Positions 42,701 to 52,066 of a stretch of DNA of 64,000 nucleotides are shown here, one piece after another. How positions within the stretch are numbered: the stretch's first letter is position 1; every line of letters begins with the position of its first letter. A program made the position numbers and the translations under genes. Origin of the DNA: Euonymus europaeus (lineage: Eukaryota; Streptophyta; Magnoliopsida; Celastrales; Celastraceae); the NCBI GenBank assembly GCA_963580455.1, contig OY756971.1, forward strand, positions 13,353,001 to 13,417,000, written 5' to 3'. The notes below the pieces were generated by a model that was given only the letters and a program-made list of their open reading frames with translations, was not told where the DNA came from and did not search any database.

Positions 42701-43040
42701 TACACCGAGCAACTTTGATGGTCCGAAGTTGCTCTACTTTTTATATGGAAGATATTTTAACGGGTTTGTCCATTTGTCATAGAAAGTTAGTGTTTATTCA
42801 TCGAAATAATCTAGTAAGCTTATACTCGTAAAATTTGACGTAGAAGCACATTAAAAAGTGTGGACCGAGCAACTTCGATGGTCCGAAGTTGCTTAAGTCT
42901 CTCTACGGAGGAGCTTTTAACGGTTTTGTACATTTGTCATAGAAAGTTGGTGTTTTTGCTTCGAAATAATCTTGAAGCTTATACTCGTAAAATTTGACAT
43001 AAAAGAACAATAAAATGTGTACACCGAGCAGCTCTGAGAG
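33760..43040. repeat. HOR zone with ~2,555-bp sixteen-monomer period
   Basis: The marker GCTCTGAGAG followed by CCCAAAG occurs twice per unit. One phase is at 33931, 36483, 39038 and 41593 (steps 2,552, 2,555 and 2,555). The other is at 35526, 38080, 40635 (one variant) and 43031 (steps 2,554, 2,555 and 2,396). Class E markers near 37139, 39690 and 42246 and the GTGTGGA variant near 35357, 37909, 40466 and 42860 agree. This is the most homogeneous, longest-unit HOR in the window, with about 3.6 units. The last unit is one monomer short. Confidence 0.88.
42340..42500. repeat. Chimeric D/B monomer at a one-monomer deletion
   Basis: The monomer begins as class D (GATATAGAAGAACATTAAAAAG) and after GTGTACACCG continues as class B (AGCAACTTTGATGG, then CAAGTCTCTCTACGGAGG). 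In the matching place of the unit around 37.2-37.5 kb, D and B are separate consecutive monomers. The HOR step across this point is about 2,395 instead of 2,555, a loss of one monomer. This is what an in-register unequal exchange or deletion between adjacent D and B monomers would leave. Confidence 0.8.
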
Positions 43041-44340
43041 CCCAAAGTTGCTCAACTCTCTCTATGGTGGAGCTTTTAACAATTCTGTGCATTTGTCATA
43101 GAAAGTCGCGGTTTTGTCATTGAAAAAATCTAGGAAGCTTATACTCATAAAATTTGAAATAGAATAACGATAAAAAGCGTACACCGAGCAACTTTGATGG
43201 TCCGAAGTTGCTCAACTTTTTATATGGAAGATATTTTAACGGGTTTGTCCATTTGTCATAGAAAGTTAGTGTTTATTCATCGAAATAATCTAGGAAGCTT
43301 ATACTCGTAAAATTTGACGTAGAAGCACATTAAAAAGTGTACACCGAGCAACTTTGATGGTCCGAAGTTGCTCAAGTCTCTCTACGAAGGAGCTTTTAAC
43401 GGTTTTGTCCATTTGTCATAGAAAGTTGGTGTTTTTGCTTCGAAATAATCTTGAAGCTTATACTCGTAAAATTTGACATAGAAGAACAATAAAATGTGTA
43501 CACCGAGCAGCTCTGACAGTCCAAAGTTGCTCAACTCTCTCTATGGTGGAGCTTTTAACAATTTTGTGCATTTGTCATAGAAAGTCGGGGTTTTATCGTT
43601 GAAAAAATCTAGGAAGCTTATACTCATAAAATTTGAAATAGGATAACAATAAAAAGCGTACACCGAGCAACTTTGATGGTCCGAAGTTGCTCAACTCTCT
43701 ATATGGAAGATATTTTAACGGGTTTGTCCATTTGTCATAGAAAGTTAGTGTTTATTCATCGAAATAATCTAGGAAGTTTATACTCGTAAAATTTGACGTA
43801 GAAGCACATTAAAAAGTGTATACCGAGCAACTTTGATGGTCCGAAGTTGCTCAAGTCTCTCTACGGAGGAGCTTTTAACGGTTTTGTCCATTTGTCATAG
43901 AAAGTTGGTGTTTTTGCTTCGAAATAATCTTGAAGCTTATACTCGTAAAATTTGACGTAGAAGCACATTAAAAAGTGTACACCGAGCAACTTTGATGGTC
44001 CGAAGTTGCTCAAGTCTCTCTACGGAGGAGCTTTTAACGGTTTTGTCCATTTGTCATAGAAAGTCGGGGTTTTATCGTTGAAAAAATCTAGGAAGCTTAT
44101 ACTCATAAAATTTGAAATAGGATAACAATAAAAAGCGTACACCGAGCAACTTTGATGGTCCGAAGTTGCTCAACTCTCTATATGGAAGATATTTTAACGG
44201 GTTTGTCCATTTGTCATAGAAAGTTAGTGTTTATTCATCGAAATAATCTAGGAAGCTTATACTCGTAAAATTTGACGTAGAAGCACATTAAAAAGTGTAC
44301 ACCGAGCAACTTTGATGGTCCGAAGTTGCTCAAGTCTCTC

Positions 44341-45298
44341 TATGGTGGAGCTTTTAACAATTTTGTCCATTTGCCATAGAAATTTCGTGTTTGTTCCTCG
44401 AAATAATCTAGGAAGCTTATACTCGTAAAATTTGATATAGAAGAACATTAAAAAGTGTACACTGTGCAACTTCGATGGTCCGAAGTTGCTCAACTCTCTC
44501 TACGGAGGAGCTTTTAACGGTTTTGTCCATTTGTCATAGAAAGTTAGTGTCTATTCATCGAAATAATCTAGGAAGCTTATACTTGTAAAATTTGACGTAG
44601 AAGCACATTAAAAAGTGTACACCGAGCAACTTTGATGGTCCGAAGTTGCTCAAGTCTCTCTACGGAGGAGCTTTTACCGGTTTTGTCCATTTGTCATAGA
44701 AAGTTGGTGTTTTTGCTTCGAAATAATCTTGAAGCTTATACTCGTAAATTTTGACATAGAAGAACAATAAAATGTGTACACCTAGCAGCTCTGAGAGTGC
44801 AAAGTTGCTCAACTCTCTCTATGGTGGAGCTTTTAACAATTTTGTCCATTTGCCATAGAAATTTCGTGTTTGTTCCTCGAAATTATCTAGGAAGCTTATA
44901 CTCGTAAAATTTGATATAGAAGAACATTAAAAAGTGTACACTGTGCAACTTCGATGGTCCGAAGTTGCTCAACTCTCTCTACGGAGGAGCTTTTAACGGT
45001 TTTGTCCATTTGTCATAGAAAGTTAGTGTCTATTCATCGAAATAATCTAGGAAGCTTATACTTGTAAAATTTGACGTAGAAGCACATTAAAAAGTGTACA
45101 CCGAGCAACTTTGATGGTCCGAAGTTGCTCAAGTCACTCTACGGAGGAGCTTTTACCGGTTTTGTCCATTTGTCATAGAAAGTTGGTGTTTTTGCTTCGA
45201 AATAATCTTGAAGCTTATACTCGTAAATTTTGACATAGAAGAACAATAAAATGTGTACACCTAGCAGCTCTGAGAGTCCAAAGTTGCTCAACTCTCTC
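44341..45298. repeat. 479-bp three-monomer tandem duplication, almost identical copies
   Basis: The segment beginning TATGGTGGAGC at 44341 is repeated from 44820. Both copies share private variants: AATTTCGTGTTTGTTCCTCG, GTGTCTATTCATCG, CACTGTGCAACTTCGATGG, CTTTTACCGG and ACACCTAGCAGC. By eye the copies differ at three positions (AATAATCT/AATTATCT, AAGTCTCTC/AAGTCACTC, GAGAGTGC/GAGAGTCC). It is among the youngest duplications in the array. Confidence 0.85.
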
Positions 45299-45689
45299 TA
45301 TGGTGGAGCTTTTAACAATTTTGTGCATTTGTCATTGAAAGTCGGGGTTTTGTCATTGAAAAAATCTAAGAAGCTTATACTCATAAAATTTGAAATAGGA
45401 TAACAATAAAAAGCGTACACCGAGCAACTTTGATGGTCCGAAGTTGCTCAACTTTTTATATGGAAGATATTTTAACGGGTTTGTCCATTTGTCATAGAAA
45501 GTTAGTGTTTATTCATCGAAATAATCTAGGAAGCTTATACTCGTAAAATTTGACGTAGAAGCACATTAAAAAGTGTACACCGAGCAACTTTGATGGTCCG
45601 AAGTTGCTCAAGTCTCTCTACGGAGGAGCTTTTAACGGTTTTGTCCATTTGTCATAGAAAGTTGGTGTTTTTGCTTCGAAATAATCTTG

Positions 45690-45720
45690 AAGCTTATACT
45701 CGTAAAGCTTATACACCGAG
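45690..45720. other. Rearranged monomer start with two HindIII sites 15 bp apart
   Basis: AAGCTT occurs at 45690-45695 and again at 45705-45710, followed directly by ATACACCGAGCAGC. The normal class-C segment between TCGTAAA and GTGTACACC is missing. The monomer is shortened by about two dozen bases, and a second AAGCTTATA has been introduced, so this is more than a simple deletion. Confidence 0.7.
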
Positions 45721-46439
45721 CAGCTCTGACAGCCCAAAGTTGCTCAACTCTCTCTATGGTGGAGCTTTTAACAATTTTGTGCATTTGTCATAGAAAGTCG
45801 GGGTTTTGTCGTTGAAAAAATCTAGGAAGCTAATACTCATAAAATTTGAAATAGGATAACAATAAAAAGCGTACACCAAGCAACTTTGATGGTCCGAAGT
45901 TGCTCAACTCTCTTTATGGAATATATTTTAACGGGTTTGTCCATTTGTCATAGAAAGTTAGTGTTTATTTATCGAAATAATCTAGGAAGCTTATACTCGT
46001 AAAATTTGACGTAGAAGCACATTAAAAAGTGTCCACCGAGCAACTTTGATGGTCCGAAGTTGCTCAAGTCTCTCTACGGAGGAGCTTTTAACGGTTTTGT
46101 CCACTTGTCATAGAAAGTTGGTGTTTTTGCTTCGAAATAATCTTGAAGCTTATACTCGTAAAATTTGACATAGAAGAACAATAAAATGTGTACACCGAGT
46201 AGCTCTGACAGTCCAAAGTTGCTCAACTCTCTCTATCGTGAAGCTTTTAACAATTTTGTGCATTTGTCATAGAAAGTCGGGGTTTTGTTATTGAAATAAT
46301 CTAGGAAGCTTATACTCATAAAATTTGAAATAGGATAACAATAAAAAGCGTACACCAAGCAACTTTGATGGTCCGAAGTGGCTCAACCCTCTCTATGGAA
46401 GATATTTTAACGGCTTTGTCCATTTGTCATAGAAAGTTA

Positions 46440-49031
46440 GTGTTTATTCATCGAAATAATCAAATGAAAGCTTATACTCGTAAAATTTGACATAGAAGCA
46501 CATTAAAAAGTGTACATCGAGCAACTTTGAAGGTCCGAAGTTGCTCAACTCTCTCTTTGGAGGAGCGTTAAACGATTTTGTCCATTTATCATAGAAAGTT
46601 GGTGTTTTTGCTTCGAAATAATCTTGAAGCTTATACTCGTAAAATTTGACATAGAAGAACAATAAAATGTGTACACCGAGCAGCTCTGACAGTCCCAAGT
46701 TGCTCAACTCTCTCTATGGAGGAGCTTTTAACAATTTTGTCCATTCGTCATAGAAAGTTGGTGTTTTGTCATCGAAATATTCTAGGAAGCTTATACTCAT
46801 AAAATTTGACATAGAATAATAATAAAAAGTGTACACCGAGCAACTTTGGTGCTCGAAGTTGATCAACTCTCTCTATGGAGGAGTTTTTCACGGTTTTGTC
46901 CATTTGTCATAGAAAGTTAGTGTTTATTCATCGAAATAATCTAGAAAGCTTATACTCGTAAAACTTGACATAGAAGCACATTAAAAAGTGTACACCGAGC
47001 AACTTTGATGGTCCGAAGTTGCTCAATTCTCTCTACGGATGAGCTTTTAACGGGTTTTTCCATTTGTCATAGAAAGTTGTTGTTTTTGCTTCGAAATAAT
47101 CTTGAAGCTTATACTCGTAAAATTTGACATATAAGAACAATAAAATGTGTACACCGAGCTGCTCTGACAGTCCAAAGTTGCTCAACTCTGTCTATGGTGG
47201 AGCTTTGAACAATTTTCTGCATTTGTCATAGAAAGTTGGGGTTTTGTCATTGAAATAATCCAGGAAGGTTATACTCATAAAATTTGAAATAGGACAACAA
47301 TAAAAAGCGTACACCAAGCAACTTTGATGGTCCGAAGTTGCTCAACTCTGTCTATTGAAGATATTTTAACGGATTTGTCCATTTGTCATAGAAAGTTAGT
47401 GTTTATTCATCGAAATAATCTAGGAAGCTTGTACTCGTAAAATTTGACATAGAAGAACTTTAAAAAGTGTACACCGTGCAACTTTGATGGTCCAAAGTTG
47501 CTCAACTCTCTCTACGGAGGAGCTTTTATCGGTTTTGTCCATTTGTCATAGAAAGCTGGTAATTTTTGCTTCGAAATAATCTTGAAGTTTATACTCGTAA
47601 AATTTGACATAGAAGAACAGTAAAATGTGTACACCGAGCAGCTCTGACAGTCCAAAATTGCTCAACTCTCTCTATGGTGGAGCTTTTAACAATTTTGTGC
47701 ATTTGTCATAGAAAGTCGGGGTTTTGTCATTGAAATAATCTACGAAGCTTATACTCATAAAATTTGAAATGGAATAACAATAAAAATTGTACACCGAGCA
47801 ACTTGGATGGTCCGAAATTGCTCAACTCTCTCTATGGAAGATATTTTAACGGCTTTGTCAATTTGTCATAGAAAGTTAGTGTTTTGCCAACGAAATAATC
47901 TAGGAAGCTTATACTTATAAAATTTGACATAGAATAACAATAAAAAGTGTACACCGAGCAACTTTGGTGCTTCGAAGTTGATCAACTCTCTCTAGGGAGG
48001 AGCTTTTAACGGTTTTGTCCATTTGTCATAGAAAGTTAGTGTTTATTTATCGCAATAATCTAGGAAGCTTATACTCGTAAAATTTGACATAGAAGAACAA
48101 TAAAATGTGTACATCGAGCAGCTCTGACAGTCCAATGTTGCTTAACTCTCTCTATGGTGGAGCTTTTAACAATTTTCTTCATTTGTCATAGAAAGTCGGG
48201 GTTTTGTCATTGAAATAATCTAGGAAGCTTACACTCTTAAAATTTGAAATAGGATAACAATAAAAAGCGTACACCAAGAAACTTTGATGGTCCGAAGTTG
48301 CTCAACTCTCTCTATTGAAGATATTTTAACGGCTTTGTCCATTTGTCATAGAAAGTTAGTGTTTATTCATCAAAACAATCTAGGAAGCTTATACTCGTAA
48401 AATTTCACATAGAAGAACTTTAAAAAGTGTACACCGTGCAACTTTTATGGTCCGAAGTTGCTCAACTCTCTCTACGGTGGAGCTTTTAACGGTTTTGTCC
48501 AATTGTAATAGAAAGCTGGTAATTTTTGCTTAGAAATAATCTTGAAGTTTATACTCGTAAAATTTGACATAGAAGAACAATAAAATGTGTACACCGAGCA
48601 GCTCTGACAGTCCAAAGTTGCTCAAGTCTCTCTATGGTGGAGCTTTTAACAATTTTGTGCATTTGTCATAGAAATTCGGGGTTTTGTCATTGAAATAATC
48701 TACGAAGCATATACTCATAAAATTTGAAATGGAATAACAATAAAAATCCTATACCGAGCAACTTTGATGGTCCGAAGTTGCTCAACTCTCTCTATGGAAG
48801 ATATTTTAACGGCTTTGTCCATTTGTCATAGAAAGTTAGTGTTTTGCCATCGAAATAATCTAGGAAGATTATACTTATAAAATTTGACATAGAATAATAA
48901 TAAAAAGTGTACACCGAGCAACGTTGGTGCTTCGAAGTCGATCAACTCTCCCTATGGAGTTGCTTTTAACGGTTTTGTCCATTTGTCATAGAAAGTTAGT
49001 GTTTATTCATCGAAATAATCTAGGAAGCTTA
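46440..49031. repeat. More divergent satellite flank left of the retrotransposon
   Basis: Monomers here carry many private changes: AATCAAATGAAAGCTT near 46456, GAAAGCTGGTAATTTTTGCT near 47551 and 48511 (960 bp or six monomers apart), and AACTTGGATGG near 47809. The same rare variants reappear right of the retrotransposon: GTCCAATTGTAATAG with GAAAGCTGGTAATTTTTGC at 48500 and 61910, and AACTTGGATGG near 61393 and 63449. So both flanks belong to one array that the element split. Confidence 0.8.
49027..49031. repeat. Target-site duplication GCTTA, left
   Basis: GCTTA immediately precedes the terminal TG of the element and lies within AAGCTTA, the HindIII-site start of a monomer. The identical five bases follow the other end at 59742. 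Five bp is the usual duplication length for Ty1/copia integrases. Confidence 0.95.
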
Positions 49032-51415
49032 TGAAATCACTAGGCTAACACAAGAGGGGGGGTGAATTGTGTTTTAAAAAACTAAGTATAAACCCCAAGT
49101 ACAAAACCACAACCTAAAAACTCACAAATGATTAAGGCAATGTCAAGAATGCAAATCTGCGCACTAATCGTGTAAATGTAATTGGACCTAGCAATTGAAC
49201 TCGGAATGTAACGAAATTTGATATGCAATATTACAACACCTCAATGAACACTATATCAAAAATTCAGCTTAAAATTCAAAGTCTAGCTATATGAACAATT
49301 CACGGACAGATTGGTATTCTGGAAAATTAAAATTCAAAAGTATACCTAGAATTCAATAATCACAAGTTGTTCAACCACAAGCAATATCCCAACAAGCAAT
49401 GGCAGCAAGCAACACCCTAATATCAACTTCTAAGGCACACAAATCACCAATAACACCAATAGAATGATAATAAAAAACAAGTCACTACAAGGCAGCAAGT
49501 TTAACACACAAACAAGCAAGGAAATCAAAATAGTGTGCACAAGGATATATAGTGGTTCGGTGCTCACACCTACATCCACTACCTAAGCCCTCAAGCTTAG
49601 GATTTCCCAATCCACTAAAGGATATATGTGGTTTTGCAAGTTCACCACAAACTTAGGGTTTCCAAGAACACCTCAAACTTGTACACCAACAAGGTTTGAA
49701 GCTAACCTTAAACTTTCACACACCTCTCAAAGGTAATGCCCTCAAAAGGGACTTTTACAAGTATTTGGATTTTGGTTCTCTCAAGATTAGCTCTAGGCTA
49801 TATATGGTTGGAGAACACTCAAATTCACAAGATGTTGCTCAAATGGGTTTGGAATCAAATGTGTAGCAAACACTCTTGTAATCTCACACAAAGCTCACAA
49901 AAGATCAATAATAGGTTTAGGTGAAGCTTTGTTGAAGAACTCTCAAGAACACACCAAGAGTACCCAAGGGTAGAAAGATTTTGGGGTGGTTCAAGGAGTT
50001 TTTGGATCTCTCTTTCAAATAGGAAGATGATGGCTTGAATGTATTCAAAGTGGTAGCAAGAGATCGCAAGGAAGAAGCTTGAATCAAGAAGATGAAGTTG
50101 AGAGCAAGTAAGCTTGAACACTTAGAAAAAAATCTGCAAATGCTTCTTCACCACACCTAGACGTTGCTGCCCCCTATTGTTCATTCCAAACAAAACACAA
50201 TCTTAGCCATTGGATCAACACCACTTCAAATCTTGGCCTTTCATTTTCTATAAAATCTGGACCCTTCTTTAATTCAAATGAAATTGATCTCAGCCATTGA
50301 AGATCAAGCCGTTGGCATCATTTTGTCAAGAGTTGTCCTTTTGAGTTGCACCTTGTTTGGATCAATCAAATGAGTCTTCTTCATGAAGCAACTCTCTCTC
50401 AAGGAATGCCAAACAAGTCCATCTTAAATTCTGGAAAATATTATAACTTTATGTCATCTTGTCTCTCCCTTGTCTCTTCCTTGTCTCCATAGTGCAAGTG
50501 TTAGGCACACTACCAACCAAGTATTTCAAACTTGTATTCCCTCTACTTTGTTGACTCCAAATCAAATAATAAAGCTTCTAGAAGTTCTTGAGTTAATTCT
50601 CCAGCAATAATAACACAAGGTACACGGCTGGAACCATTTCTTGCACACAAAATGTCAACCTTGAACCAAGTAGGGTTGACCATGTCCAAACTTGTCTACA
50701 TGAGCTTCAAATCATGATGCACAAATTTTCTCAATAGAATCAGCTTCATGATACTTCAAATAGGCTCATGATGATCAGTTGATTAAGCCTACAAAAAGAA
50801 TAGATGACAAAACATCCCATTTTTGCTTGTAAGCTCAAAGAGCTTCAATGCTAGCACTTAGGTTAATCAACATGTTATAAGCTTAATAAAATTCAAGTAA
50901 GCACATGATAAATCATTTCATATATAATTGAATGTGCATACAAAATTTCACTTATAACTGAGGTCATTTGGTCATTCAATTTGATCATGCAAATCTCAAC
51001 TAGCCCAGTTTAATGACTACACAGGTGAATTTATTTCAACAGATAAATTGAACCTGATAAGCATAAAATTGACCTGACACTATTTGACAATGAAAAATTC
51101 CAGAGTGTCTTAAATAATTTTCAGAACAAGAATCAAGTCAATCAGAGCTAATATGAATAAGTTATGACTGTTCAATCAACGTGTGCGCAGTGTGATGTTG
51201 TGACAGATTTTAGCATCGAAAAATAAGTCAGTCCAGATTCGTCCAATTTATATCATACATGATCAAACATGATTCCAAAGATATATAGTGAAGCTTAAAT
51301 CAGTAGATATAATTCATTTCATGATTTATCCAAATTCATCCAAAGTTAAGCACAATCAAATAGTCCAATATGTATTTTTGCATCAAAACACAAATGTAGG
51401 ACTTATGGTCCAACA
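49032..51415 (-). repeat. 3' LTR of the retrotransposon
   Basis: The LTR is 2,384 bp. On the plus strand it runs from TGAAATCACTAGG to TTATGGTCCAACA, so in element orientation it starts TGTTGGACC and ends GTGATTTCA. It aligns end to end and without gaps with the copy at 57358-59741. I counted 11 substitutions by eye, for example ATTGGACC/ATTTGACC near 49183 and AGTTGTCCTTTTG/AGTTTTCCTTTCG near 50332. A short G7 run (C7 in element orientation) lies close to the inner terminus. Two open frames of 62 and 88 codons occur identically in both LTRs; they have no recognisable similarity and are not called as genes. Confidence 0.96.
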
Positions 51416-51429
51416 ATCTCCCCCTTTTT
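51416..51429 (-). promoter_or_regulatory. Polypurine tract (plus-strand DNA primer)
   Basis: On the minus strand AAAAAGGGGGAGAT lies directly before the 3' LTR start TGTTGGACC. A purine run at this exact position resists RNase H and primes second-strand synthesis in LTR retrotransposons. Confidence 0.9.
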
Positions 51430-52066
51430 GATGATTACAAAACTACATGATGTAAAAGAGCTATTTGATATCAATATAATTTGGATACCAAACCTCATGC
51501 ATAAAGTGAGCATAATTGTATCTCCATGTTGAAATCAAATGAAATTTTGAGATACATTTTCAGATTTTCAAAATCTTATTATGCTCCCCCTCACTTTAAG
51601 CTTCCTACTCTCCCTTAACATGGCAAGCTCACTCCCCCTTAAGTTGTGCAACTAATATGCATTTTTAATCAAATCATATGCACTTTTTCATCAATTATCT
51701 CTCCCCCTTTTTGTAAGAACTCAAAAAGGTGAGGAAATAGAGGTAATGCAACTTCAAAAACAATGAATGGTTTAACTCAATGAAGTGCATCAACTAATGC
51801 TTCCTAAGCCATGTAAAAACATTGAATGCATAGCTTGAAAATCATTCAAAATAGCAATTAAAAATCAAATATGTTTTCAAACTCATATATGCTAGCAAGG
51901 AATACCAATAACATGGAAGCAATCATGGATCATCATTTAAGCAAGGAATCACATCAAACACATAAGAGTTTATTTGGGAACTCCCCCTACACATGTGCAT
52001 CTCATTCAAATAAGTATATATAACCAATTGAGATGTCTCACATACAATTAAGTAAAGACCATGAGT
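51416..52066 (-). other. Non-coding tail between pol and 3' LTR with repeated purine motif
   Basis: About 650 bp follow the pol stop with no open frame of note and no envelope-like sequence. On the element strand AGGGGGAG occurs five times (plus-strand CTCCCCCT at 51981-51988, 51701-51708, 51632-51639, 51584-51591 and 51418-51425). Only the last abuts the 3' LTR and serves as the polypurine tract. Several polypurine-like motifs in this position are known for Sireviruses. Confidence 0.8.

Larger units (their letters stand above)
1..49031. repeat. Tandem satellite array, ~160-bp monomer (left part)
   Basis: Continuous head-to-tail satellite of about 307 monomers. The monomer is 159-160 bp: successive AAGCNT starts at 181, 341 and 500 give 160 and 159. 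The 1-bp difference comes from ATCTAGGAAGCTT versus ATCTTGAAGCTT at the monomer end. A typical monomer runs AAGCTTATACTC(A/G)TAAAATTTGA, a class-specific segment, GTACACCGAGCAACTTTGATGG, CCGAAGTTGCTCAACTCTC, a second class-specific segment, TTTGTCCATTTGTCATAGAAAG, then TCGAAATAATC. All monomers I read are in one orientation. No other element interrupts the 49 kb. The family is unrecognised. Size, AT-richness and HOR structure fit a centromeric or pericentromeric satellite, but location cannot be shown from sequence alone. Confidence 0.97.

Noticed and set aside
1..49031. CRISPR-like or other regularly spaced repeat system
   Set aside because: The regular 160-bp spacing is of whole tandem monomers with conserved 'spacers', not short repeats separated by unique sequence.
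49736..50121. 62- and 88-codon frames within the 3' LTR, repeated at 58062-58447 in the 5' LTR
   Set aside because: Identical because the LTRs are copies. The two overlap on opposite strands, have no recognisable motif and lie in LTR sequence not known to code.
51430..52066. Possible envelope-like third gene after pol, as reported for some SIRE elements
   Set aside because: No open frame or membrane-spanning segment is present in the ~640 bp between the pol stop and the polypurine tract.
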